A stretch of DNA of 43,220 nt from an uncultured Clostridia bacterium (GTDB taxonomy: Bacteria > Bacillota > Clostridia > TANB77 > CAG-508), in contig CALYAG010000014.1 of assembly GCA_944393465.1 (NCBI GenBank), positions 1-43,220 of the forward strand, written 5' to 3'. The notes beneath the pieces were generated by a model. It was not told the origin of the DNA. It worked only from the letters and a program-made list of their open reading frames with translations, and did not search any database. Both the position numbers and the translations under genes were made by a program. Of the stretch, positions 6,744-15,206 are shown piece after piece. Position 1 is the first letter of the stretch, and each line of letters opens with the position of its first letter.

Positions 6744-7801
6744 AGTCGTGGCTAAGCGAACGCAGTAGAAGTTGCTCACAAGGAAGTAGTAGATATTGCC
6801 GCGAGTGGAAGCGCGCGGTATAAGCGCGGCGCGTATTGTTCTGCGAAGAAGACCAGTAGAGGTTGCTAAGTCCATATGTGTTAGAAAAATTGCTACTTGT
6901 AATTTCAAATGCTGCTCCAAAGGCTGCCCACTCTGATTTTGATGGTACAAACCATCCATCATCTACTTCATTTTGTATTACTCCCCACATATCATCATAA
7001 GTTGAATTATCATTTTGAACTCCATATTCTCCTGAATTCCAACTTGCTATCATCCTTTCAGTATTTATTCTTCCTGTTGGCTCTGCTCCTGCTATAGCAA
7101 AATCATTGGCCGTAGTGCTTACATTATAACTACTATCTAAGTTGCCAAATGCTGCGTCATACCAACAATATCTTGTTCCCGGATTTATATCTTCCAACGC
7201 CATTACATAAAATCTTTCGTTTCCACTTGTTCCTTCCATTGGTGCTATCACTTTACCACTTTTCTTAAAACTGTCATCTGTATAGTTATCATTTTTTATA
7301 TAATAACTTTTTAAATTATTTTCTTTTGGTATTTCGTATGTTCCATATCCATTTGTTCCGCCATTCACCACTTCCTCCAACGGCTAAGTCTGCAAATATT
7401 ACTCCATCTACTGTTCCATCATCATTTATATCTGCATAATATACTTCACTTAAATTAAGTTCTGTATCTGCATCTATTCTTGTTCCAACTATTCTTTCTC
7501 CTCTTGCATATGCTACTTTTCCATAAGCTATATCTTCTGCATATGCTGTTGCATCTGATGTATCTAAAATTTCTAGTGTTCCAGTTATTCCACCTATGCT
7601 TATTCCTTTTTTTATGTAACTTGCAACTAAACTTGACCCTGCATTTGCTATTGTGGCTAAATAGTCTTCTTGGCTTGCAAGTTGGTTGCTTTGGTTATTA
7701 TTAACTATTATGTTAGTAGTAATTACTATTGCTAATATTACTGCTATTAATATAATTGCTATGCCTCCTATTAACTTTTGCTTTTTACCTAGTTTTTTCA
7801 T
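6738..7801 (-). pseudogene. DGR target: membrane-anchored variable protein with C-type-lectin-like end (two frameshifts)
   Basis: The frame opens at 7801 with a short basic N-terminus and one transmembrane helix (about residues 10-32), then a segment with GKVAYARGERIVGT, a motif style seen in tail-fibre-like proteins, and DINDDGTVDG. It breaks near 7359, where deleting one base in TGGCGG continues as EWGTNGYGTYEIPK. The C-terminal half has WFVPSKSEW and YWSSSQ, typical of DGR target C-type-lectin/FGE-like folds. A second extra base near 6804 inside VR shifts the end. Removing both gives 354 codons ending at 6738-6740. As it stands the pieces read 7801-7316 and 7380-6694. The protein would display VR residues outside the cell. 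Real mutation or assembly error cannot be told apart here. Confidence 0.85.
6741..6874 (-). repeat. DGR variable region (VR)
   Basis: This 134-nt copy of TR forms the 3' end of the target gene. Positions matching TR Asn codons now encode Leu, Arg, Thr, His, Tyr, Phe, Ser and Cys. One additional base, close to 6804 on the plus strand, shifts the frame. Without it the end reads RGNIYYFLVSNFYCVRLATTF and stop, parallel to TR's VRLATSF. Confidence 0.96.
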
Positions 7802-7967
7802 AATATTTTAATCTCCCTTCATGCTTTCTTTTCTTAAGCTTTTTCCCTCTTATTAATTTATATCACAAGTAATTAAGTTTTGCAATTGTTTTTAATTGCA
7901 TATTTTAATTTCCTTATTTTATTATTGTAATTATTTTCAAATTTGCATTTTTTATACATACGCAAAA

Positions 7968-8016
7968 AAGCTACATATTTTAAACGAATTTTATGTTCGT
8001 CTAAAACACATAGCTT
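7968..8016 (-). terminator. 21-bp hairpin with T-run: putative attenuator before the DGR target gene
   Basis: On the minus strand the arms pair over 21 bp with a 7-nt loop. All four imperfect pairs are G-U wobbles on that strand only, and the 3' arm runs straight into TTTTTT, the form of an intrinsic terminator. The stop codon of the leader ORF lies in the loop. The remaining stretch to the target start (7802-7967) shows nothing else I can name. Confidence 0.65.
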
Positions 8017-8149
8017 GTATTCTATGTTCTATTATTGTTTCATTTACTAAATTACATGTGGTCGAGATGACAGATTTTGTGTTTGGTAAAAGTATACTCT
8101 CTCTCTCTCTCCCTCTCTCTACAGCCGCAAGGCTTTCAGCGTTTCTCAT
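7991..8149 (-). CDS. short leader ORF with (GA)n tract, copy 1
   Basis: A 52-codon ORF starts at 8149 behind GAAGGAT. It begins MRNAESLAAV, passes a GA repeat read as alternating Glu/Arg, and ends at a TAA in the loop of the hairpin at 7968-8016. If one GA unit is lost or gained, the frame hits a stop at about 8047-8054, before the hairpin. Only the present frame carries ribosomes into the hairpin arm. The arrangement of leader ORF plus terminator-like hairpin resembles an attenuator with a slippery counter. Expression is unproven, and the element could instead be a structured RNA. Confidence 0.5.
   Translation of the reverse strand: MRNAESLAAVERGRERESILLPNTKSVISTTCNLVNETIIEHRIQAMCFRRT
8097..8120. 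repeat. (CT)n/(GA)n microsatellite
   Basis: Seven CT units, an interrupting CC, then further CT units lie within the leader ORF. The tract is in the same position relative to the conserved start as the AT tract at 1161-1181. Confidence 0.9.
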
Positions 8150-8319
8150 ATTGATTTTATCCTTCTTTCTTTTTTTTGTTTACCTTATATTCTTTTTATA
8201 CATTTATTTTCTATATTTGTCAATCGTTATTTGAAATTTTTTTAATAAAATTTCAAATTTTAGAAAGTATATTTTTTTACTTTCTTGGAAATAATTATTT
8301 TAAAAAGGAGGTTTTTTCT

Positions 8320-9093
8320 TTGATAAACAAGGTTGAAATTTGCGGTGTTAACACTGCTAAATTGCCTGTACTATCAAATGAAGAAAAAAACGAACTATTA
8401 AAGAAAATAAAAAATGGCGACGAAAAGGCAAGGCAAGATTTTATTAATGGTAATTTAAAATTGGTTTTAAGCGTTATTAAGCGTTTTAGATTTAAAGCCG
8501 AAAATGCAGATGATTTATTTCAAGTTGGATGTGTAGGATTAATTAAGGCATTGGATAATTTTGATTTATCTCAAAATGTTCAGTTTTCTACGTATGCAGT
8601 TCCTATGATAATTGGCGAAATTAGGAGATATTTAAGAGATAATAACCCTATTAGAGTTAGTCGTTCTATGAGAGATTTGGCTTACCGAGCTTTGATGGTT
8701 AAAGAAAGTATTACTAAACGTACGCAAAAAGAGCCAACTATTGAGCAAATTGCTCAGGAACTTGGTGTTGATAAAGAAGAAGTCGCTTTTAGTTTAGATG
8801 CAATTCAAGACCCTGTTTCACTTCAAGAGTCTGTTTATGGTGATAATACTGACAACATTTATATTATGGATCAAATTAGTGATAAAAAAAATACTGATGA
8901 AAAGTGGACTGAAAATATTGCACTTGGTGAAGCAATGAAGCACCTAACAGACAAAGAAAAGGTTATTGTAGCCAAAAGATTTTTTGAATGTAAAACTCAA
9001 ATGGAAGTTGCAGAAGAAGTTGGTATTTCACAAGCGCAAGTTTCTAGACTAGAAAAAACAGCAATAAATCATATAAAAAGATTTTATAAATAG
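8320..9093 (+). CDS. sigG: RNA polymerase sporulation sigma factor SigG
   Basis: This 257-residue sigma-70 family protein directs late forespore transcription. The N-terminus INKVEICGVNTAKLPVLSN is the SigG signature and is absent from SigF. Region 2 contains DDLFQVGCVGLIKALDNFD and FSTYAVPMIIGEIRRYLRDN; region 3 RVSRSMRDLAY; region 4 the helix-turn-helix TQMEVAEEVGISQAQVSRLE. The TTG at 8320 is chosen because AAAGGAGG ends 8 nt before it and it aligns with the family start; the longer upstream frame is hydrophobic and unrelated. It lies divergent from the DGR island and near sigE, as in other Firmicutes. Confidence 0.95.
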   Translation: MINKVEICGVNTAKLPVLSNEEKNELLKKIKNGDEKARQDFINGNLKLVLSVIKRFRFKAENADDLFQVGCVGLIKALDNFDLSQNVQFSTYAVPMIIGEIRRYLRDNNPIRVSRSMRDLAYRALMVKESITKRTQKEPTIEQIAQELGVDKEEVAFSLDAIQDPVSLQESVYGDNTDNIYIMDQISDKKNTDEKWTENIALGEAMKHLTDKEKVIVAKRFFECKTQMEVAEEVGISQAQVSRLEKTAINHIKRFYK

Positions 9094-9240
9094 GTTTTAG
9101 AATAGATATATTGTTTGGCCATTTGACTTTTATTACATCTTTCATAAAAGCTTCATATATTTAATATAATTATATAGTAGTAATAAATTAATTTGTATTT
9201 TTTCAAAATATTTACTTTTGTATGAAAGGTGTGATTATTT

Positions 9241-9474
9241 ATGGGGCAAAAAGGTATGGATTTTAGGCACAAGGAAGTTATAAATATTAGAGATGGTAAG
9301 AAGCTTGGCTATGTTCAAGATGTATGTGCTGACCTTCAAACTGGAAATATTACTTCTATTATAGTTCCTGGCACAAGCAAGCCTTTTAGTATGTTTGCAG
9401 GTACTAATGATATTGTAATTGAGTGGAGCAAGATTAAATGCATTGGTGAAAATGTAATTTTGGTGGAAATATGA
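9241..9474 (+). CDS. ylmC: YlmC/YmxH family PRC-barrel sporulation protein
   Basis: This 77-residue protein is a single PRC-barrel domain: FRHKEVINIRDGKKLGYVQDVCADLQTG followed by a hydrophobic strand and VEWSKIKCIGENVILVE-type end. YlmC/YmxH proteins are small and conserved in spore formers, commonly next to sigG as here; their precise role is unknown. GAAAGG precedes the ATG. The 147 nt between sigG and this gene hold no ORF. Confidence 0.85.
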   Translation: MGQKGMDFRHKEVINIRDGKKLGYVQDVCADLQTGNITSIIVPGTSKPFSMFAGTNDIVIEWSKIKCIGENVILVEI

Positions 9475-9579
9475 TTTTCAGTTGGGGACGGTCCTAAATC
9501 GAAAAATATTTGGTTACTATCAATGTAACTGCTGTCAATTAACATTTTTTTCGATTTAGGACCGTCCCCAACTGAAAAA
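9475..9579. repeat. REP-like inverted pair with GGGGACGGTCC core
   Basis: TTTTCAGTTGGGGACGGTCC at the left and its inverse at the right frame a 40-nt middle. The arms match over about 30 nt and could form a large hairpin. It sits between the convergent ylmC and sigE genes, where it could act as a two-way terminator. Related units occur at 34446-34691, 37467-37648 and 38197-38309. Confidence 0.9.
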
Positions 9580-9590
9580 GCTGAAACAAT

Positions 9591-10307
9591 TCACCCCGTT
9601 TTACTCAATATTTCTTTTTTCATCTTATTAATTATTTTCTTTTCTAATCTAGATATGTAGCTTTGAGATATTCCTAGCATATCTGCAACTTCTTTTTGCG
9701 TTTTTTCCTCTCCTGTTTTGAATCCAAATCGTAGTTCCATTATGTTTTTTTCTCTACTATTTAGTTTTGCGATTGATGCTTTTAATAGCTTTTTATCTAC
9801 TTCATCTTCAACACACCTCGATGTTACATCATCATCTGTTCCCAAAATATCTGACAAAAGTAACTCGTTTCCGTCTCCATCTTGGTTTAGTGGTTCATCT
9901 ATAGATATTTCACTTTTTAATCTATTGCTCCTTCTTAAATGCATTAATATTTCATTTTCTATACATCTTGATGAATATGTAGCGAGTTTTATATTTTTGC
10001 TACTATTAAATGTATTTATTGCCTTCATTAAACCTATTGTGCCAATTGAAATTAAATCTTCTAAACCTACTCCTGTGTTTTCAAATTTTTTAGCTATGTA
10101 TACAACAAGTCTAAGGTTATGTTCTACCAATTTCTTTTTTGCCTCATTATCTCCTTTAGATAATTTTTCTATTTCCTCTGCCTCCTCTTCTGGCTCAAGT
10201 GGTGCTGGCAGATTGTCACTTCCCCCTATATAAAATATATTTTCAAAATCTTCATCTTTTTGAATGTACTTTTCGTACATTTTGCTCAATATTTCTAAAA
10301 CTTTCAT
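9591..10307 (-). CDS. sigE: RNA polymerase sporulation sigma factor SigE precursor
   Basis: This 238-residue mother-cell sigma factor is made as an inactive precursor. Residues 1-26 form the pro-sequence before [12 protein letters not shown]. Region 2 has [35 protein letters not shown] and [15 protein letters not shown]; region 4 has the helix-turn-helix [27 protein letters not shown] precedes the ATG at 10307. The start lies 56 nt inside spoIIGA, whose product cleaves the pro-sequence. An internal ATG at 10280 would shorten the pro-sequence but is less likely. Confidence 0.95.
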   Translation of the reverse strand: MKVLEILSKMYEKYIQKDEDFENIFYIGGSDNLPAPLEPEEEAEEIEKLSKGDNEAKKKLVEHNLRLVVYIAKKFENTGVGLEDLISIGTIGLMKAINTFNSSKNIKLATYSSRCIENEILMHLRRSNRLKSEISIDEPLNQDGDGNELLLSDILGTDDDVTSRCVEDEVDKKLLKASIAKLNSREKNIMELRFGFKTGEEKTQKEVADMLGISQSYISRLEKKIINKMKKEILSKTG

Positions 10308-11169
10308 CCTGCTTTTCTCCTTCCAACAATTCCAAACCTATTAGCGCATGATAATCTTTGTTAATTTTTTTGCCATACATTCCTATAACTACATCATAAA
10401 TGTACTCTTCTTTATCCTCATACTCTATTTTTACAAAGTCTGGTTTTACTCCTATTAACATTCCATTTTGTTTTCCAATTGAATTGAATGGAATTATTTT
10501 TAATTTTAGTTTTTCTGTGTTTTCCTCATCACCTCCTAAAAGTTTTTCTAAATTTATATTTGAAAAATTTTTTATCATATCTTTTTCTACTATTATGACC
10601 GGCTTTTTTGAAATAGGATCTTTTAAAGTATTTCCAGAATCTAAATATGCTTTTACTTCTGACTTTTGTTTATTTATACTTATTTCTAAATTGCAAATCA
10701 TATCTTTCTTTTTTAATTGTCTTTTATTTATTTGAAATGCAACTTGTATTATGCAAAAGCCAACAATTCCAGCTATTATTGTCATTTTCATTGGATATGT
10801 TCCAACTAATACTCCATCTTTAAAAGCTATACTTTTTGGACTTACCATATAAAGTAGAGCCAGTGCGCATCCGCCCATTACGAAGGATGTTAAGTAAAAT
10901 AAAAGTATGGTTTTGCACAGTTTTTTAACATTTGGTGGATTGAATGCAATGTATATCATTATTATTGAAAGTAATATTTTCATAAATATATTTGAATATA
11001 TCGGAATAATATTTAAGTATGATATTATTGCATACACTCCGCCAAATGCACTTGAAATTATTAGTCTTAGTTGTTTCATTTGCATTTTTTGTATGAAACC
11101 CGTGGCAAACAATATAATGTAATTCATGAGTAAGTTTTCAATAAAAACAATATCTAGGTAAATTGTCAT
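10252..11169 (-). CDS. spoIIGA: sporulation sigma-E factor-processing peptidase SpoIIGA
   Basis: This 305-residue membrane protease has five hydrophobic helices in the first 150 residues and a cytoplasmic aspartic-protease-like domain carrying the active Asp in [17 protein letters not shown]. It activates pro-SigE in the mother cell in response to a forespore signal. The ATG at 11169 follows GGAG. Its 3' end overlaps sigE, consistent with the spoIIG operon. A Spo0A-type promoter is visible upstream. Confidence 0.94.
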   Translation of the reverse strand: MTIYLDIVFIENLLMNYIILFATGFIQKMQMKQLRLIISSAFGGVYAIISYLNIIPIYSNIFMKILLSIIMIYIAFNPPNVKKLCKTILLFYLTSFVMGGCALALLYMVSPKSIAFKDGVLVGTYPMKMTIIAGIVGFCIIQVAFQINKRQLKKKDMICNLEISINKQKSEVKAYLDSGNTLKDPISKKPVIIVEKDMIKNFSNINLEKLLGGDEENTEKLKLKIIPFNSIGKQNGMLIGVKPDFVKIEYEDKEEYIYDVVIGMYGKKINKDYHALIGLELLEGEKQDESFRNIEQNVRKVHSKR

Positions 11170-11202
11170 AATAACTCCATTTAGATTAGATTTGTTAACC
11201 TT

Positions 11203-11248
11203 ATTTTAGACTTAATTAATTGAAAAAACTGTCAAATTTATGGACAAA
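11203..11248 (-). promoter_or_regulatory. candidate Spo0A-dependent spoIIG promoter
   Basis: On the minus strand TTTGTCCAT (11248-11240) resembles a 0A box (TTTGTCRAA). It is followed by TTGACA (11235-11230), a 21-nt spacer and TAAAAT (11208-11203). The overlong spacer with a nearby 0A box is the known peculiarity of the B. subtilis spoIIG promoter. Match is partial. Confidence 0.45.
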
Positions 11249-11253
11249 AAAAT

Positions 11254-11296
11254 AAAAAATGAGCGACTTTTTATTATCTTTTTCGCTCATTTTTTT
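11254..11296 (-). terminator. terminator-like hairpin with A/T runs on both sides
   Basis: AAAAAATGAGCGA and TCGCTCATTTTTTT flank a 16-nt AT-rich loop. The symmetry allows function on either strand. It separates ftsZ from spoIIGA. Confidence 0.6.
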
Positions 11297-11354
11297 GCTT
11301 AATTTAAAAGCTGCTTTTGAATGTATTTTCTATTTTTATGTTTTGACTTGCAAA

Positions 11355-11382
11355 GAAAAAAGCCTCCATTTTATTGGAGACT
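11355..11382 (-). terminator. intrinsic terminator of ftsZ
   Basis: On the minus strand AGTCTCCA-loop-TGGAGGCT is followed by TTTTTTC, 8 nt after the ftsZ stop. Confidence 0.8.
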
Positions 11383-11389
11383 TTTTCTT

Positions 11390-12496
11390 TTATTTATTCA
11401 AATTTTTATTCTTTTTTAAGAATGGTGGAATGTCTAAGTAGTCTGTTCCTGCGTCATTGTTTGGAACTGGTGTTGATGATTTTGTTGGCCATGCTGTTTT
11501 GCCTATACTTGTGTCTTTTGCTCCTGGCTCTTTGTCGAATCCTGTTGCAATAACTGTTATTACTATATCTTCATCTAGGCTCTTATCTATTACTGCACCA
11601 AAGATGATATTTGCTTCTGGGTCAACACTTCTTTGTACAAGTTCGGCAGCTGTGTTTACTTCATGTAATCCTAAGTTTTCGCCACCTGTTACATTTATGA
11701 TAACACCTCTTGCACCTTCTATTGTTGTTTCAAGAAGTGGGCTTTGGATAGCTTGTTTTGCTGCATCTTCTGCTCTATTTTCTCCAGATGCTCTACCAAT
11801 ACCCATATGTGCCATACCTGTATTTAACATTATTGTTTTAACATCTGCAAAGTCTAGGTTTACTAAACCTGGTACTTTTATTAAATCTGATATACCTTGA
11901 ACACCTTGTCTTAGTACATCATCTGCCATTTTGAAAGCTTCTACTATTGATGTTTTTCTGTCAATTATTTGTAATAGTTTGTCATTTGGTATTACTACTA
12001 ATGTATCAACTTTGCCTTTAAGACTTTCTATTCCTCTTTCTGCTTGAGTAAGTCTTTTCTTTCCTTCGAATGTGAATGGCTTTGTTACTACTGCTATTGT
12101 AAGTATTCCCATTTCTTTGGCAATGCCTGCAACTATTGGAGCTGCACCTGTACCAGTTCCGCCTCCCATACCAGCTGTAACGAATACCATGTCTGCACCT
12201 TTTATTGCTTCAGATATTTCAGATTTGCTTTCTTCTGCTGCTTGAGCACCTATATCTGGGTTAGCTCCAGCACCAAGTCCTCTTGTTATTTTTTCTCCTA
12301 TTTGAATTTTTGTTCCAGCTTTTGATAAAAGTAGTGCTTGTCTATCTGTGTTTACAGAAACAAATTCAACTCCTTCTATTCCTGAGTCTACCATTCTGTT
12401 TACTGCATTGTTTCCTGCTCCTCCAACACCTATAACTTTTATTATAGCTGTATCTTCTGTTCCGTAATTTTCATCATAGTTATTATCCATCAACAT
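11390..12496 (-). CDS. ftsZ: cell division protein FtsZ
   Basis: This 368-residue tubulin-like GTPase polymerises into the Z ring. Visible are the N-terminal nucleotide loop [13 protein letters not shown], the tubulin signature [11 protein letters not shown], the T7 synergy loop region [11 protein letters not shown], and the C-terminal peptide LDIPPFLKK that binds FtsA and other partners after a short linker. AGGAGG lies 7 nt before the ATG at 12496. It is the last gene of the murA-ftsQ-DUF881-DUF881-sbp-ftsA-ftsZ cluster and is followed by a terminator. Confidence 0.98.
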   Translation of the reverse strand: MLMDNNYDENYGTEDTAIIKVIGVGGAGNNAVNRMVDSGIEGVEFVSVNTDRQALLLSKAGTKIQIGEKITRGLGAGANPDIGAQAAEESKSEISEAIKGADMVFVTAGMGGGTGTGAAPIVAGIAKEMGILTIAVVTKPFTFEGKKRLTQAERGIESLKGKVDTLVVIPNDKLLQIIDRKTSIVEAFKMADDVLRQGVQGISDLIKVPGLVNLDFADVKTIMLNTGMAHMGIGRASGENRAEDAAKQAIQSPLLETTIEGARGVIINVTGGENLGLHEVNTAAELVQRSVDPEANIIFGAVIDKSLDEDIVITVIATGFDKEPGAKDTSIGKTAWPTKSSTPVPNNDAGTDYLDIPPFLKKNKNLNK

Positions 12497-12600
12497 AAAG
12501 CTTTCCTCCTAAAAATTATATACTTTTCTTAACTCTCTTGGCAGTTTATTTTATTAAACTTAAAATTTTTCATTTGATTTTAATTTATTTTATTAGTAGC

Positions 12601-13827
12601 TTACGAATAAAAAAATTCTTTTACTTTTTCTATTATGTTTTTAAAGAATCCTTTATCTGAGTTTATATCTAAGCTACTTGATACATTTTTTGCAAATGGT
12701 CTTGATGCTATGTATCTAACTAAAGCATATGCTGTTGCATAATTTGGCTTAATTATGCTTGCAATTTTGTTGTTTGCCATTTTTACTGGTATATTTAGTG
12801 TAATTTTTCCAACTATATCACTTTTGCTTATACTTGTTATGCCTTGTCCGGTTATTACAACTGTGTTTATGTTTTGTTTAATTCCTTGGTTAGAAACATC
12901 TTGATTTACTATTTCAAACATTTGCTCAACTCTTGCTTCTATTATTTCGACAATTTCTGAACTTTTTACTATTTTGTTATTTTCATCTTTCGCTGTATTT
13001 AGCACAACATCTGTATCATTATCTATATATGATTTAAGTGCTAAGCCATATTGTCTTTTTAATCTTTCGGCTTCGTCAATTGATATTCCTAAGACTACCG
13101 CTATATCGTTTGTAATGTTATTTCCTCCAACAGGTATTGAATTTGTGTATACATATCTATCTCCATCAAATACACCTATGTTCATTGTTTCTGCGCCAAT
13201 ATCTAGTAACATTACATAATCTTTTTGTTCCATACTATCAAGTACAAGATTTTTTTCTGCAAGAGTTATTGGGACCATCCCATCTATATCTACATCTACT
13301 TTTTTGAATATATTAGTTATGGCTCTCATATAATCTTTGTCTGCTAAAATTATTTGTGCATTGAGTGTAAACTTACCACTGAATGTTCCTATTGGATCAT
13401 CTACCTTTTTGCCATCTTCTAATACGAATTCGTTTATTACTATATCTATTATTTGTTTTCCTTCAGGTATATCTATATCTTTTGCTTGCATTAAGCTACT
13501 AGACACATCTCTTGCTGATATTCCCGAATATTTATCTTTAGCTTCTTTTGTAACACTGTTTTGTACAATGGTAACATATTTTCCTGGTATTGTTATGTAT
13601 GCTGAATTTATTTTCATATTCATTTCTTTTTCAGCTTCTTTTATAACATATGAAATAGATTCACTTAATTGTTGCTCATCAACTATTTTGCCCTTTTGTA
13701 TGCCATTGCTTTTTTTGCTGGTGTTACATATTACTTCGATCTGATTAAAGTTATTGACTTCACCTACTACTAAGCTAATCTTAGATGCGCCGATGTCAAT
13801 AGCCACTATTATGTCACCTATAGCCAA
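12601..13827 (-). CDS. ftsA: cell division protein FtsA
   Basis: This 408-residue actin-like protein tethers FtsZ to the membrane. It has the phosphate-1 motif IVAIDIGASKISLVVG, the SHS2 (1C) domain around residues 85-165, the phosphate-2 motif VMLLDIGAETMNIGVF, and a C-terminal amphipathic helix (GFFKNIIEKVKEFFYS) for membrane binding. The start is a TTG at 13827 with GGAGG 8 nt upstream. About 100 nt separate it from ftsZ. Confidence 0.96.
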   Translation of the reverse strand: MAIGDIIVAIDIGASKISLVVGEVNNFNQIEVICNTSKKSNGIQKGKIVDEQQLSESISYVIKEAEKEMNMKINSAYITIPGKYVTIVQNSVTKEAKDKYSGISARDVSSSLMQAKDIDIPEGKQIIDIVINEFVLEDGKKVDDPIGTFSGKFTLNAQIILADKDYMRAITNIFKKVDVDIDGMVPITLAEKNLVLDSMEQKDYVMLLDIGAETMNIGVFDGDRYVYTNSIPVGGNNITNDIAVVLGISIDEAERLKRQYGLALKSYIDNDTDVVLNTAKDENNKIVKSSEIVEIIEARVEQMFEIVNQDVSNQGIKQNINTVVITGQGITSISKSDIVGKITLNIPVKMANNKIASIIKPNYATAYALVRYIASRPFAKNVSSSLDINSDKGFFKNIIEKVKEFFYS

Positions 13828-13965
13828 AGCAAATACCTCCAGTCCGCCTTAATTTTTTCTAGTAAGCATATTATTATATTTTTCAAAAAAAGTCAATAGA
13901 ATTAGACATATTTTTGTAATATTTGTAACTTATTTGTAATAAAACATTTTAATGCTCTTTTTATG

Positions 13966-14331
13966 TTATTCTTTCACTTTATTTTTTCTTTTTTCTGAAA
14001 ATTTTGATAAATAATATCTACGAATAATTCCTAAATTATTAAACATTCTTCCTACAAATACTATTATTGCAGCTAAGTAAATGTCTACATTTAATTTTTC
14101 TCCTAAATATGTAAGTAGCATTGCTAAAATTGCGTTTACAAAAAATCCTGAAATAAATACTTTCATATCAAAATTCTTTTTTATATTTGATGCAATTCCT
14201 CCAAATACCGAATCAAGTGCAGCAACTATTGCTATTGCTAAATATTGAGATACTGTGTATGGAATTGTTGGTGTTAAAATTCCAATAACTACACCTAATA
14301 CACATCCTACTACAATCGCTATTATCATCAT
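13966..14331 (-). CDS. sbp: small basic protein Sbp (DUF1290)
   Basis: This 121-residue membrane protein with three to four helices and a basic tail (SEKRKNKVKE) matches the small basic protein family, which lies between DUF881 genes and ftsA in many Firmicutes. GILTPTIPYTVSQYLAIAIVAALDSVFGG covers the conserved family block. It starts one base after the stop of the upstream gene, so it is translationally coupled. Its role in division is not known. Confidence 0.9.
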   Translation of the reverse strand: MMIIAIVVGCVLGVVIGILTPTIPYTVSQYLAIAIVAALDSVFGGIASNIKKNFDMKVFISGFFVNAILAMLLTYLGEKLNVDIYLAAIIVFVGRMFNNLGIIRRYYLSKFSEKRKNKVKE

Positions 14332-14332
14332 A

Positions 14333-15160
14333 TTATTCTGCCTCCTTTAAATATCTATTATCTATTTCTCCCGTATAAGCCCCTATTTCGATATTATTGT
14401 CTTGTTTTACTTCAATTGCCATTCCATTTGCTTTCATTTGGTCAATATATCCACTATTTTTTATGCTAAGTGTACTCATTAAATATGTTGGGTCCCCAAT
14501 TGCTTTTACTACATATGGTGATGTTAGTCTTACATTTCCATATAATATAATTAGTCCATCATTTAAAGTTACTATATCTGACAAGTTTACTATTCTATTG
14601 TCATTTATAGAAATTGCTTCTGCTCCTGCATACTTTAGCTCATTTATTAAAAGTATTAAATCATCTGCAATATATGTGTAAAGGGCTTCATCAGTATCTG
14701 TTAATGTTACTACTACTCCGCTTCCTCTAACATTTGTTAGCCCTAGCAAAGTTTTTGCTTGTTCTATTTCTTGATCTAAAAGTTCTGTTGTTTCTTTGTT
14801 TTCATTAATCGCTGTTTCATATTCATTTATTGTGTTTTGGTTTGCATTATATTGTTCCATAGTTTCTTCATATCTTGATTTATAGCTTGCTATTTGAGTT
14901 CTAAGTTCATCATCTCTTAAACCTTCTATGTCAAGTTCTTTAGATTCATCAACTGTTCTAAATTGTACAAATATTGATGCAATAAGTACCAAAGTTATAA
15001 TTCCTGCAACTATGGATAAAACAAGAGTTGCTTTATTGATTGGCTTTTTCTCTTTTGGCTTTTTTGCATTATTTTTGCTTTCCTTCTTTTTTATATTTGC
15101 ATTTTTAATATTCTTTGAGTCTTGATTTTCTTTTATTTCTTGATTATTTTCCATAAGCAT
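14333..15160 (-). CDS. DUF881 family membrane protein (first in front of sbp)
   Basis: This 275-residue protein has a basic, lysine-rich cytoplasmic N-terminus (1-45), one membrane helix (about 46-66), a coiled coil (about 80-125) and an extracellular DUF881 domain with GLTNVRGSGVVVTLTD and the hallmark AGAEAISINDNRIV. Members are called YlxW/YlxX-type in Bacillus. Function is unknown; the location within the division cluster suggests a part in septation. The neighbour at 15207 is a paralogue. Confidence 0.9.
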   Translation of the reverse strand: MLMENNQEIKENQDSKNIKNANIKKKESKNNAKKPKEKKPINKATLVLSIVAGIITLVLIASIFVQFRTVDESKELDIEGLRDDELRTQIASYKSRYEETMEQYNANQNTINEYETAINENKETTELLDQEIEQAKTLLGLTNVRGSGVVVTLTDTDEALYTYIADDLILLINELKYAGAEAISINDNRIVNLSDIVTLNDGLIILYGNVRLTSPYVVKAIGDPTYLMSTLSIKNSGYIDQMKANGMAIEVKQDNNIEIGAYTGEIDNRYLKEAE

Positions 15161-15206
15161 TTTTTATTACTAATTAAGTAATACTGTCCTCCCTTCTCTA
15201 AAGTTT

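Noticed and set aside
6738..6962. 74-residue ORF in a third frame over VR
   Set aside because: It is the correct C-terminal frame of the target gene, separated only by the inserted base, not an independent gene.
7316..7801. Type IV prepilin N-terminus on the DGR target
   Set aside because: There is a basic start and a membrane helix, but no prepilin peptidase motif (Gly followed by Phe-Thr-Leu-x-Glu). A plain membrane anchor explains it better.
7896..8234. 112-residue hydrophobic ORF on the plus strand
   Set aside because: It is antisense to the leader ORF, microsatellite and hairpin, has no ribosome site and no recognisable domain.
8176..8319. Upstream N-terminal extension of SigG
   Set aside because: The extra residues are hydrophobic and not of the family; AAAGGAGG and the family start both fit the TTG at 8320.
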